Shown one piece after another: positions 18,964-26,097 of a stretch of 64,000 bases of DNA. The stretch comes from Actinobacteria bacterium HGW-Actinobacteria-2. Its GTDB lineage: Bacteria; Actinomycetota; Actinomycetes; Propionibacteriales; Propionibacteriaceae. How positions within the stretch are numbered: the first letter of the stretch is position 1; every line of letters starts with the position of its first letter. Under the pieces are notes generated by a model. The model did no database searches. It was not told the origin of the DNA and saw nothing but the letters and a program-made list of their open reading frames with translations. The translations under genes and the position numbers were made by a program. The stretch is from NCBI GenBank assembly GCA_002841335.1, contig PHEY01000001.1:310964-374963 (forward strand), given 5' to 3'.

Positions 18964-20244
18964 ATGGCACCGATCACTCCGAACCCCACCCCACCCAATG
19001 GCTTCAGCGACGTGGAAGTCACCGAGGAACTCGCCGCGAACTTCCTGGCCCTGGATACCTGGGCCTTCCCGATGTCGCAGGGCGTCCCCGAACTCCTCAC
19101 CTGGGCCTCACCCCTGGACTGGAGCCGCGCTCGCGCGCTGCGGGCCGCCGATCGGGACGGCCTGGCCGCCATCCACGCCTCCTATGCCTTCTCCCGCTTC
19201 CCGGTTCCCGGCGCCACCCTGGCCGCGGCCGGATTGACCTGGGTGGGCGTCCATCCTGAGTTCCGACGCCGCGGGCTGCTGACCTCCATGATCGGTACCC
19301 ACTTCGCTGATTGTCAGGCGCGCAACGAGGCGATCTCGGTGCTCACCGCCTCCGAACCGGCGATCTACGGCCGGTTCGGCTACGGCCTGGCCAGCCGTAC
19401 GGTCGCCTTGACTCTGCCCCGCGGCGCGGCACTGCGACCGGTCCCGGGCAGCGAAAGGGTGAGCGTCAGCTTCGAGGTGTTCGACGCCGCCAAGCATCTC
19501 GCGCTGGTCAGTGAACTCCATGAGCACTGTGGAGCGATTGCGCCGGGCCGTCCAGGGTGGGCGACGCGGGAGACACCTCAGTTGCAGCAGTTCTTCGTCG
19601 ACGACCCCGAGTCTGTGCGCGACGGGTTCGAGTCGCTGCGGATTCTGTTGGCTCACACCGAGCACGGTCCGTCGGGTTACGCCCTTTTCCGTCGCAAACT
19701 CGATTGGGACGCAGGCCAGCCGTCCGGCCTTGTCGCGGTGAGCGAGGTCGTTGCCGGCGACCCGGCCACGCTGCACGCGTTGTGGTCGCGCCTGCTCGAC
19801 TTCGACCTGACCCACGCCGTCACCATTCGGCTGGTGCAACTCGATGATCCCCTGCTCAGCCTCCTGGTTGACCTGCGGGCCACCAAGCCGCGGGTCAGTG
19901 ACAACCTGTGGGTTCGGTTGATCGACGTCCCCGCCGCCTTGGCCGCCCGCCGCTACGCCGCCCCGGTGGACCTGACCATCGCGGTCAGCGACGAGCTACT
20001 CGCAGACAATGCCGGCATCTGGCGAGTCCAAGCCGAGCCCTTCTCCGACAACGTCTCGGTGACTCGGGCCGACGATGCCCAGATCAGCCTGGACGTACGC
20101 GAGCTCGGCTCCCTCTACCTCGGCGGCAGCTCGGCCAGCGCCTTGGCCCAAGCCGGCCTGCTCACCGGATCGGCCGAGGACGTCCAACAGCTCTCCGCCG
20201 CCTTCGGCTGGCCGCTCCAGCCCGGTGTGAGCTGGATCTTCTGA
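18964..20244 (+). CDS. Eis-family GNAT N-acetyltransferase
   Basis: A 426-residue protein with the Eis layout: an N-terminal GNAT domain with the acetyl-CoA loop [15 protein letters not shown] (~91-105), a second GNAT-like region, and a C-terminal sterol-carrier-like domain. The last residue is Phe, as in mycobacterial Eis, where the terminal carboxylate acts as catalytic base. Eis enzymes acetylate several amines of aminoglycosides or of protein lysines; the physiological substrate here is unknown. ATG 18964 is preferred over TTG 18931 as it fits the family N-terminus. The gene sits on the plus strand between rho and rpmE, which are usually adjacent. Confidence 0.88.
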   Translation: MAPITPNPTPPNGFSDVEVTEELAANFLALDTWAFPMSQGVPELLTWASPLDWSRARALRAADRDGLAAIHASYAFSRFPVPGATLAAAGLTWVGVHPEFRRRGLLTSMIGTHFADCQARNEAISVLTASEPAIYGRFGYGLASRTVALTLPRGAALRPVPGSERVSVSFEVFDAAKHLALVSELHEHCGAIAPGRPGWATRETPQLQQFFVDDPESVRDGFESLRILLAHTEHGPSGYALFRRKLDWDAGQPSGLVAVSEVVAGDPATLHALWSRLLDFDLTHAVTIRLVQLDDPLLSLLVDLRATKPRVSDNLWVRLIDVPAALAARRYAAPVDLTIAVSDELLADNAGIWRVQAEPFSDNVSVTRADDAQISLDVRELGSLYLGGSSASALAQAGLLTGSAEDVQQLSAAFGWPLQPGVSWIF

Positions 20245-20247
20245 CCC

Positions 20248-20304
20248 AGACACAAGTGAAGGGCCCGAGCCGGCTGTCGCGGCTCGGGCCCTTCACTTGT
20301 GTCA
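20248..20304. terminator. bidirectional terminator between eis and rho
   Basis: A perfect 24-bp inverted repeat (20249-20272 with 20280-20303) with a 7-base loop lies 4 bases after the eis stop and 4 bases before the rho stop. It is GC-rich in the centre with ACACAAG/CTTGTGT ends, so each strand has a modest T-containing tail. It is the strongest hairpin noticed in the window and should end both convergent transcripts. Confidence 0.85.
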
Positions 20305-20307
20305 GGT

Positions 20308-22029
20308 CTACTCGGGGTTCGGGGTGGTCTTGGAGATCACCATCAAGAACTCGCGGTTGGACTGAGTCTTGCGCATCCGGTTCAACAGCATCTCCAGGCT
20401 CTGCTGGGGGTCCTGAGCGCTGAGCACCCGGCGCAACTTCCAGATGATCGCCAACTCGTCACGCGGCATCAGCAGCTCCTCGCGGCGGGTGCCCGAGGCG
20501 ATCGGGTCGATGGCCGGGAAGATGCGCTTGTCGGCGAGCTCGCGGCGCAGCCGCAACTCCATGTTGCCGGTGCCCTTGAACTCCTCGAAGATGACCTCGT
20601 CCATCTTGGAGCCGGTCTCGATCAGCGCCGTGGCCAGGATGGTCAGCGAGCCGCCGTTCTCGATGTTGCGCGCAGCACCGAAGAACTTCTTCGGCGGATA
20701 GAGCGCTGCCGAGTCGACACCACCGGACAGGATTCGACCGGAGGCGGGGGCTGCCAGGTTGTAGGCGCGGCCCAGGCGGGTGATGCCGTCCAGCAGGACG
20801 ACCACGTCGCGGCCCATCTCCACCAGGCGCTTGGCCCGCTCGATCGCCAGCTCGGCGATCGTGGTGTGGTCGTCGGCCGGACGATCGAAGGTCGAGGCGA
20901 TGACCTCACCGGAGGTCGTCCGCTGGAAGTCGGTGACTTCCTCGGGACGTTCGTCGACCAACACCACCATCAGGTGGACCTCGGGGTTGTTGGCGGTGAT
21001 CGCGTTCGCGATCGCCTGCATGACCAGGGTCTTGCCGGCCTTGGGCGGCGACACGATCAGACCGCGCTGGCCCTTACCGATCGGCGAGACCAAGTCGATG
21101 ATTCGACCGGTCATGTTCAGCGGAGTCGTCTCCATACGGAACCGCTCCGAGGGGTACAGCGGGGTCAGCTTCTGGAACTCCGGGCGATCCTTGGCCTTCT
21201 CCGGGGCGTCGGCATTGATCGTGTCGATGCGCACCAGCGGATTGAACTTCTCCCGACGCTCGCCGTCCTTGGGCGCCTTGATCGCGCCGGTGACGATGTC
21301 GCCCTTACGCAGGCCGTACTTGCGGACCATCGACAACGACACGTAGGCGTCGTTGTTTCCGGGCAGGTAGCCGGAGGTGCGGACGAACGCGTAGTTGTCC
21401 AGGACGTCGAGGATGCCGGAGATCTCCAGCACCACATCGTCCTCGTTGAGCACCGGCTCGGCGTCCAACCGGTCCAGTCCGGCCATCGCACCGCCGCCAC
21501 CGCCACCGGGGCGGCGGCGAGTCTGCCGGTCGCGGTTGCGACGCCGACGGCTGCGGCGGCCCTGCCCGGACCCGAAGTCGTCATCGTCACGCGAAGACTG
21601 CTGCGGAGCCTGGTTCTGGCGCGGCTGCTCGGCGCGGGGCGCTTCGGCCTCGCCGCCGTCATTGTTGTTGTTCTGGTTGTTGTGGTTGCGGCGGTTGCGC
21701 GAGCGTCCGCCGTCGCCGGCCTTCAACGCCTCCAAGCGGGCGGCCACATCATCGACGGCGCCGTCGGAGTGGGTCGGCTCGGAATGCGTCGCCTCGGCTG
21801 TGGCGGGGGCCGCTGCAGGGGCTTCGGTCTGCGGGACGCGCTCACGGCGCGGACGCCCCTCGCCTCCGCCGGACTGGGCGGCCTTGATCGCCTCGACCAG
21901 GTCGCCCTTGCGCATGCCGGTCGCCTTGACGCCCAGGGATGCGCCGAGCTGCTTCAGCTCCGGCAGCAACATGGTCTCCAGGCGAGGCTTCTTGTGCTGC
22001 GGGCTGGAGGATTCGACAGTGTCGGTCAC
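20308..22029 (-). CDS. rho: transcription termination factor Rho
   Basis: A 573-residue hexameric RNA helicase that ends transcription. Residues ~10-55 form the Rho N-domain (LPELKQLGASLGVKATGMRKGDLVEAI). Residues ~70-185 are a low-complexity insert rich in Asn, Arg, Gln and Asp, as in other high-GC Gram-positives, which binds RNA additionally. The cold-shock-like RNA-binding domain follows, then Walker A SPPKAGKT (~325), Walker B VVVLLDGITRLGRA, and Q/R-loop segments. GTG 22029 is chosen because AAAGGA lies 7 bases ahead; a longer in-frame start at TTG 22146 exists but lies within the leader. Confidence 0.97.
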   Translation of the reverse strand: MTDTVESSSPQHKKPRLETMLLPELKQLGASLGVKATGMRKGDLVEAIKAAQSGGGEGRPRRERVPQTEAPAAAPATAEATHSEPTHSDGAVDDVAARLEALKAGDGGRSRNRRNHNNQNNNNDGGEAEAPRAEQPRQNQAPQQSSRDDDDFGSGQGRRSRRRRNRDRQTRRRPGGGGGGAMAGLDRLDAEPVLNEDDVVLEISGILDVLDNYAFVRTSGYLPGNNDAYVSLSMVRKYGLRKGDIVTGAIKAPKDGERREKFNPLVRIDTINADAPEKAKDRPEFQKLTPLYPSERFRMETTPLNMTGRIIDLVSPIGKGQRGLIVSPPKAGKTLVMQAIANAITANNPEVHLMVVLVDERPEEVTDFQRTTSGEVIASTFDRPADDHTTIAELAIERAKRLVEMGRDVVVLLDGITRLGRAYNLAAPASGRILSGGVDSAALYPPKKFFGAARNIENGGSLTILATALIETGSKMDEVIFEEFKGTGNMELRLRRELADKRIFPAIDPIASGTRREELLMPRDELAIIWKLRRVLSAQDPQQSLEMLLNRMRKTQSNREFLMVISKTTPNPE

Positions 22030-22251
22030 GGGATTCCTTTCGGAAAAGGCGGTCCACCGGTCCCCTCGAGGCGGGCTCGCCCACGTCCACTCATTGGACG
22101 GTTTGGGAATTACATCCAGATCTGCAATCCGCGGCGTTTTGGCCAAGGTCCTCGCGACCGAGGTTCACTGCTGGGATTCCTTGACGAGGCTCGAAAGACT
22201 TCGCGCTCGTCTCGCCCGATCTGAGGGGCGTGCGCTTCAAGGCGCAGCACT
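22030..22251 (-). promoter_or_regulatory. long rho mRNA leader
   Basis: About 215 untranslated bases precede rho if transcription starts near 22245. The leader contains a 10-bp direct repeat, GGGATTCCTT on the plus strand (22030-22039 and 22173-22182). On the mRNA both copies read AAGGAATCCC and act as ribosome sites, the first for rho, the second for the upstream ORF at 22091-22168. Such leaders commonly carry control by Rho itself, but that is inference. Confidence 0.45.
22091..22168 (-). CDS. possible 25-residue upstream ORF (leader peptide) of rho
   Basis: In the rho leader a GTG at 22168 opens 25 codons ending with TGA at 22093-22091. AAGGA lies 9 bases before it, in the same 10-bp sequence that serves as the ribosome site of rho. 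The peptide reads MNLGREDLGQNAADC followed by RSGCNSQTVQ, with two Cys. It uses AGA and TGT, uncommon codons in this GC-rich window, so it may be a chance ORF; if real it would couple ribosome movement to leader structure and rho expression. Confidence 0.3.
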   Translation of the reverse strand: MNLGREDLGQNAADCRSGCNSQTVQ

Positions 22252-22260
22252 ACTGTAGCA
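22252..22260 (-). promoter_or_regulatory. extended -10 promoter for rho
   Basis: The minus strand reads TGCTACAGT, an extended -10 element (TGN plus TACAGT at 22252-22257). No good -35 is seen. It lies 31 bases after the thrH stop in transcription direction, consistent with separate transcription of rho. Confidence 0.4.
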
Positions 22261-22290
22261 CCGGCACGGGCAACGCCCTATTCGACTCGT

Positions 22291-22893
22291 TCAGCGAGTC
22301 AGCGCACCCGCGAAGGCCTCACGCAACTCGGCGTAATCGGTGACCACCGGGAACTGCGGGAACTCCGCGATGACATTGGCCGGCGGCCGGAACAGAATCC
22401 CGGCATCGGCCTCGGCCAGCATTGCGGTGTCGTTGTAGGAATCGCCGGTGGCCACCACCCGGAAGTTCAACTGGTGGAAGGCCTGCACCGAGGCTCGCTT
22501 GGCGTTGGGTTGGCGCAGCGAGTAGCCGACGATGCGATCGTCGGCGATCTGCAGCTTGTGGCACAGCAGTGTGGGATAGCCCAGCTGGGCCATCAGCGGC
22601 ATCGCGAACTCGTAGAAGGTGTCGGACAGGATCACCACCTGGAACCGCTCGCGCAACCAGTTCAGGAAGTCGGCAGCGCCGGGCATCGGCCCCATCTCGG
22701 CGATGACCGTCTGGATCTGGCTGAGGGTGATCCCCTGGTCAGCGAGCACCTTAAGCCGGTAGGTCATCAACTCGTCGTAATCGGCGATGTCGCGGGTGGT
22801 CACCCGCAGTTCCGGGACGCCGGTGGCCTCGGCCACCCGGATCCAGATCTCTGGAACCAGCACCCCTTCAAGATCCAGGCAGGCCACGTTCAC
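22291..22893 (-). CDS. thrH: ThrH: phosphoserine phosphatase / homoserine phosphotransferase
   Basis: A 200-residue HAD-superfamily enzyme very like Pseudomonas ThrH. Motif I is CLDLEGVLVPEIW, motif II ILSDTFYEF, and motif III/IV ATGDSYNDTAML. The first motif has DLEG where ordinary SerB has DxDG/S, a known mark of ThrH. ThrH hydrolyses phosphoserine and can pass the phosphate to homoserine, giving the threonine precursor without ATP-using homoserine kinase. It starts (GTG) 1 base after the hom stop and is therefore in an operon with hom. In related genomes thrC and thrB stand at this place. Confidence 0.92.
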   Translation of the reverse strand: MNVACLDLEGVLVPEIWIRVAEATGVPELRVTTRDIADYDELMTYRLKVLADQGITLSQIQTVIAEMGPMPGAADFLNWLRERFQVVILSDTFYEFAMPLMAQLGYPTLLCHKLQIADDRIVGYSLRQPNAKRASVQAFHQLNFRVVATGDSYNDTAMLAEADAGILFRPPANVIAEFPQFPVVTDYAELREAFAGALTR

Positions 22894-22894
22894 G

Positions 22895-24184
22895 TCAGTC
22901 CCCTTCCACCCGCATCAGCGAAATGCCGGGACGAACGGTCGGCATTCGGTCCAGATCGGCGATGGCGCCGCTCACCTCGCGATGCATCGCCAGGTGGGTC
23001 ATCACACCGAGTCGCGCCTGCTCCCCCACGCTCTCCTGCCGGACGGCCTGCAGCGAGACACCGTGCTGCGCGAAGGTGGCCGCGACCTGGGCCAACACAC
23101 CCGGCTCGTCGTGCACGGTCAGGGAGGCGTAGTAGCGCGAGCGCTCCAACCCGGCTTCGGTGATCGTCCGCGCCGAGTAGGTCGACTCCCCCGGTCCGCG
23201 CGCGCCGCGAACCCGGTTGCGAGCGGCGGTGACCAAGTCACCGAGGACGGCGGACGCGGTCGGCGAGCCACCGGCACCCTTGCCCATGAACATCAGGCGT
23301 CCGGCATTGCGGGACTCGATGAAGATCGCGTTGTAGGCGCCCGGAATGGACGCCAGCGGGTGGGCCAGCGGAACCATCGTCGGGTGCACCCCGACCGAGA
23401 TGGTGCCGTCCGGGCTCAGCGCGCAGCGGGCCAGCAGCTTGATTACGCAGCCCATTTCCTTGGCCGCTTCGATGTCGGAGGCGGTGACCGCGGTGATGCC
23501 CTCGCGGGTCACGTCGGCCAGCTTCACCCGCGAGTGGAACGCCAGGCTGGCCAGGATGGCGGCCTTTGCGGCGGCGTCGAAGCCCTCGACGTCGGCGGTC
23601 GGGTCGGCCTCGGCGAAGCCCAGCCGCTGCGCTTCGGCGAGCACGTCGGCGAAGTCGGCACCGTCGGTGGTCATCTTGTCGAGGATGAAGTTGGTGGTGC
23701 CGTTGACGATGCCCATCACGGTGGTGACCTCGTCGCCGACCAGCGATTCCCGCAGCGGCCGGACGATCGGGATCGCCCCGGCGACGGCGGCCTCGAAGTA
23801 GACGTCGACGCCTGCTTCCTCGGCGGCGGAGTAGATGGTGGGGCCGTCCTCGGCCAGCAGCGCCTTGTTAGCGGTGATCACCGACGACCCGGCCTTGATC
23901 GCCGCCAACAGCAACGTGCGCGCCGGCTCGATGCCACCCATCAGCTCGATCACCAGATCGACGTCTCCACGGGACGCCAGCGCAAGCGCGTCATCGGTGA
24001 GCAGCTCCCGGTCGATGCCTGGGCGCTCCTTGTCGAGGTGGCTGACCGCGATCCCCACCAGCTCCAGCGGGCGACCGATGCGTGCGCGCAAATCCTCGGC
24101 TTGAGCCAGCAACTGGCGGGCCACCTGCGAACCAACGACACCGCAGCCCAGCAGCGCCACCTTCAGTGGCGTCGACTTGCCCAT
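22895..24184 (-). CDS. hom: homoserine dehydrogenase
   Basis: A 429-residue enzyme that reduces aspartate semialdehyde to homoserine. The N-terminal Rossmann motif is ALLGCGVVGSQVA (~10-22); the catalytic domain contains GGIEPARTLLLAAI, NKALLAE and GIVNGTTNFIL. The C-terminal ACT domain (~350-429, YYASLTVHDEPGVLAQVA) is the usual threonine feedback site. It begins 1 base after lysA, so lysA-hom-thrH form one operon of aspartate-family amino acid synthesis. Confidence 0.97.
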   Translation of the reverse strand: MGKSTPLKVALLGCGVVGSQVARQLLAQAEDLRARIGRPLELVGIAVSHLDKERPGIDRELLTDDALALASRGDVDLVIELMGGIEPARTLLLAAIKAGSSVITANKALLAEDGPTIYSAAEEAGVDVYFEAAVAGAIPIVRPLRESLVGDEVTTVMGIVNGTTNFILDKMTTDGADFADVLAEAQRLGFAEADPTADVEGFDAAAKAAILASLAFHSRVKLADVTREGITAVTASDIEAAKEMGCVIKLLARCALSPDGTISVGVHPTMVPLAHPLASIPGAYNAIFIESRNAGRLMFMGKGAGGSPTASAVLGDLVTAARNRVRGARGPGESTYSARTITEAGLERSRYYASLTVHDEPGVLAQVAATFAQHGVSLQAVRQESVGEQARLGVMTHLAMHREVSGAIADLDRMPTVRPGISLMRVEGD

Positions 24185-24185
24185 C

Positions 24186-25601
24186 TCATGCCTCGCTCTT
24201 CAGCCCGGCGTCCAGCGCCAGGAGATCGTCCATGGTCTCGCGCCGCAGCACCACAGTGGCGCGGCCGTCGCGGACTGCGACCACCGGCGGCCGCGGAGTG
24301 TGATTGTAGTTGCTGGCCATCGACCGGCTGTACGCCCCCGATGCCGGCACCGCCAGCAGGTCGCCGACGCTGACATCGCCGGGCAGGAACTCGTGACGCA
24401 CCAGGATGTCGCCGCTCTCGCAATGCAGCCCGACCACGCGCGAGACCACCGGCTCAGCGGCAGAGTCGCGGTTCGCCAGCGCGGCGGAGTACTCCGCGGC
24501 GTACAGCGCCGGACGGATGTTGTCGCTCATCCCGCCGTCCACCGACAGGTAGCGCCGCGCCAGACCGCCGCCGATGTCGACCGGCTTCACCGTGCCCACC
24601 CGGTACACCGCCATCCCGGCGGGCCCGACGATCGCCCGTCCGGGCTCCAGGGAGATCTCCGGCACCGTCAGTGAGAAGGCTCGGCACTCGTGGTCGACGA
24701 TCTCCCGCAGGCTGCCCGCCAGGTTCTCCACGGCCTCCGGGTCGTCCTCCTTGGTGTAGGCGATGCCGAAGCCGCCGCCCAGGTCGAGCTGGGGCATCTC
24801 CAGCCCGGTCGCCTCCTTGAACTGGGCGAACAGCTTCAGGGTGCGCCGGGTGGCTACTTCGAAGCCGTGGGTGTCGAAGATCTGGCTGCCGATGTGCGAA
24901 TGCACGCCGAGAAGCTCAAGGTAGGGGCTGTGGTGGCAGCGGAACATGCCGACCAGCGCCTGCCCTGAAGACACCGAGAAGCCGAACTTCTGGTCTTCGT
25001 GGGCGGTCGCGATGTACTCATGGGTGTGTGCCTCGACGCCAGTGGTGACGCGCACCATCACCTTGGCCTTCACGCCGAGCTCGGCGCACAGCTCCTCCAG
25101 CCGGGAGATCTCATCGGAGGAGTCGACGATGATCCGGCCGACCCCGCTGGTCAGCGCCAGGCGCAGTTCATCAACACTCTTGTTGTTGCCGTGGTGGCCG
25201 ATCCGCGCCGGGTCGAAGCCGGCCCGCAGCGCCACCAGCAACTCGCCGTAGGAGCACACGTCCAGGCTGAGCCCCTCTTCGGCCACCCAACCGGCCACGG
25301 TTGCGCTGAGGAAGGCCTTGCCGGCGTAGAACACCGTCCAACCGGCGAAAGCCTCGCGCCAGGCGCGGGCACGCTCACGGAAGTCGGCCTCGTCGAGCAG
25401 GTACACCGGCGTGCCGAACTGTTCGACCACGTCGGTGACCGCCACGCCGCCGACCTCGATCACGCCGTCGTCGGTGCGCCGCACGGTGGAACTCCACAGC
25501 TTGGTGGTGAGGGCGTTGACATCATCAGGCCGCGTCAGCCACACCGGTGCCGGTGAGGCGACGTTGGCGTGGATCTCGCCTGCCACGTGCATATGGGTCA
25601 T
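24186..25601 (-). CDS. lysA: diaminopimelate decarboxylase
   Basis: A 471-residue PLP enzyme making lysine from meso-diaminopimelate. The PLP lysine is in VFYAGKAFL (~95-103); HGNNKS, the Gly loop DLGGGFGIAY, EPGRAIVG and the C-terminal CESGD (active-site Cys from the partner subunit) all match. ATG 25601 is preferred over more upstream in-frame starts, since MTHMHVAGE starts close to the family N-terminus and the extension would run into the tRNA promoter. argS, usually upstream in relatives, is absent here. Confidence 0.96.
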   Translation of the reverse strand: MTHMHVAGEIHANVASPAPVWLTRPDDVNALTTKLWSSTVRRTDDGVIEVGGVAVTDVVEQFGTPVYLLDEADFRERARAWREAFAGWTVFYAGKAFLSATVAGWVAEEGLSLDVCSYGELLVALRAGFDPARIGHHGNNKSVDELRLALTSGVGRIIVDSSDEISRLEELCAELGVKAKVMVRVTTGVEAHTHEYIATAHEDQKFGFSVSSGQALVGMFRCHHSPYLELLGVHSHIGSQIFDTHGFEVATRRTLKLFAQFKEATGLEMPQLDLGGGFGIAYTKEDDPEAVENLAGSLREIVDHECRAFSLTVPEISLEPGRAIVGPAGMAVYRVGTVKPVDIGGGLARRYLSVDGGMSDNIRPALYAAEYSAALANRDSAAEPVVSRVVGLHCESGDILVRHEFLPGDVSVGDLLAVPASGAYSRSMASNYNHTPRPPVVAVRDGRATVVLRRETMDDLLALDAGLKSEA

Positions 25602-25703
25602 GCCCGCAACTGTGCCAGAACCGGAGGCGAGAATCGGCCCTGCTGCCTCGATCTGGACGCCGACGGCCGCGGCTGGGGTGTGCGCACGCGGGTCACGGGG
25701 TTT

Positions 25704-25711
25704 GCTAGAGT
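25704..25711 (+). promoter_or_regulatory. -10 region for tRNA-Arg
   Basis: An extended -10 (TTTGCTAGAGT, core TAGAGT 25706-25711) lies 26 bases before the tRNA. No clear -35. Similar TAGAGT-type boxes are frequent before actinobacterial stable RNA genes. Confidence 0.45.
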
Positions 25712-25737
25712 TCCCTTCGGCCCGGTTTCGGGCCACG

Positions 25738-25809
25738 GCCCCCGTAGCTCAGGGGATAGAGCACCGCCCTCCGGAGGCGGGAGCAGAGGTTCGAATCCTC
25801 TCGGGGGCG
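25738..25809 (+). tRNA. tRNA-Arg(CCG)
   Basis: A 72-base cloverleaf. The 7-bp acceptor stem is GCCCCCG with CGGGGGC (25802-25808), discriminator G25809. The D arm is GCTC...GAGC. The anticodon stem CCGCC/GGCGG encloses loop CTCCGGA with anticodon CCG (25771-25773). The T arm AGAGG TTCGAAT CCTCT is standard. CCA is not encoded (CCG follows). It reads the Arg codon CGG, frequent in this genome. Confidence 0.96.
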
Positions 25810-26097
25810 CCGTTACTCACTTTCGCGTAGATCGACGCGTCGACGCGGCTGTTTCCAGCCGCCGCACCAACCACCTCACCCGAGTCCGGGACGAGCATTT
25901 CCGCAAGCCGCAGCACATACCCGGGCACACCCTGGCAAGATTGGTCCATGAGCGATTGTGAATACATGGGCTTGTAGCAACAATCCTTGCTCTGACAACG
26001 CATTTTGAAACTCACCGCACCGGTGGTTCAATCTTTGATCGGGCATATGTAACATCGATGCCGGAAAACACGGCCAACGCGGAAGAAGACGAAGATC
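25810..26097 (+). other. intergenic region upstream of kgd
   Basis: 288 bases without a convincing gene. It holds the end of the tRNA transcript, a 10-bp palindrome CGACGCGTCG, and, from about 25975, an unusually AT-rich stretch (TTGAAA at 26005-26010, then CATATGTAACAT near 26045) likely to contain the kgd promoter; no spacing convincingly joins the elements. Confidence 0.4.

Noticed and set aside
20299-22224. 641-codon plus-strand ORF opposite rho
   Set aside because: Shadow of rho.
22787-24373. 528-codon plus-strand ORF opposite hom
   Set aside because: Shadow of hom and lysA.
25602-25737. lysine riboswitch in front of lysA
   Set aside because: No conserved L-box core or matching stems seen in the lysA leader.
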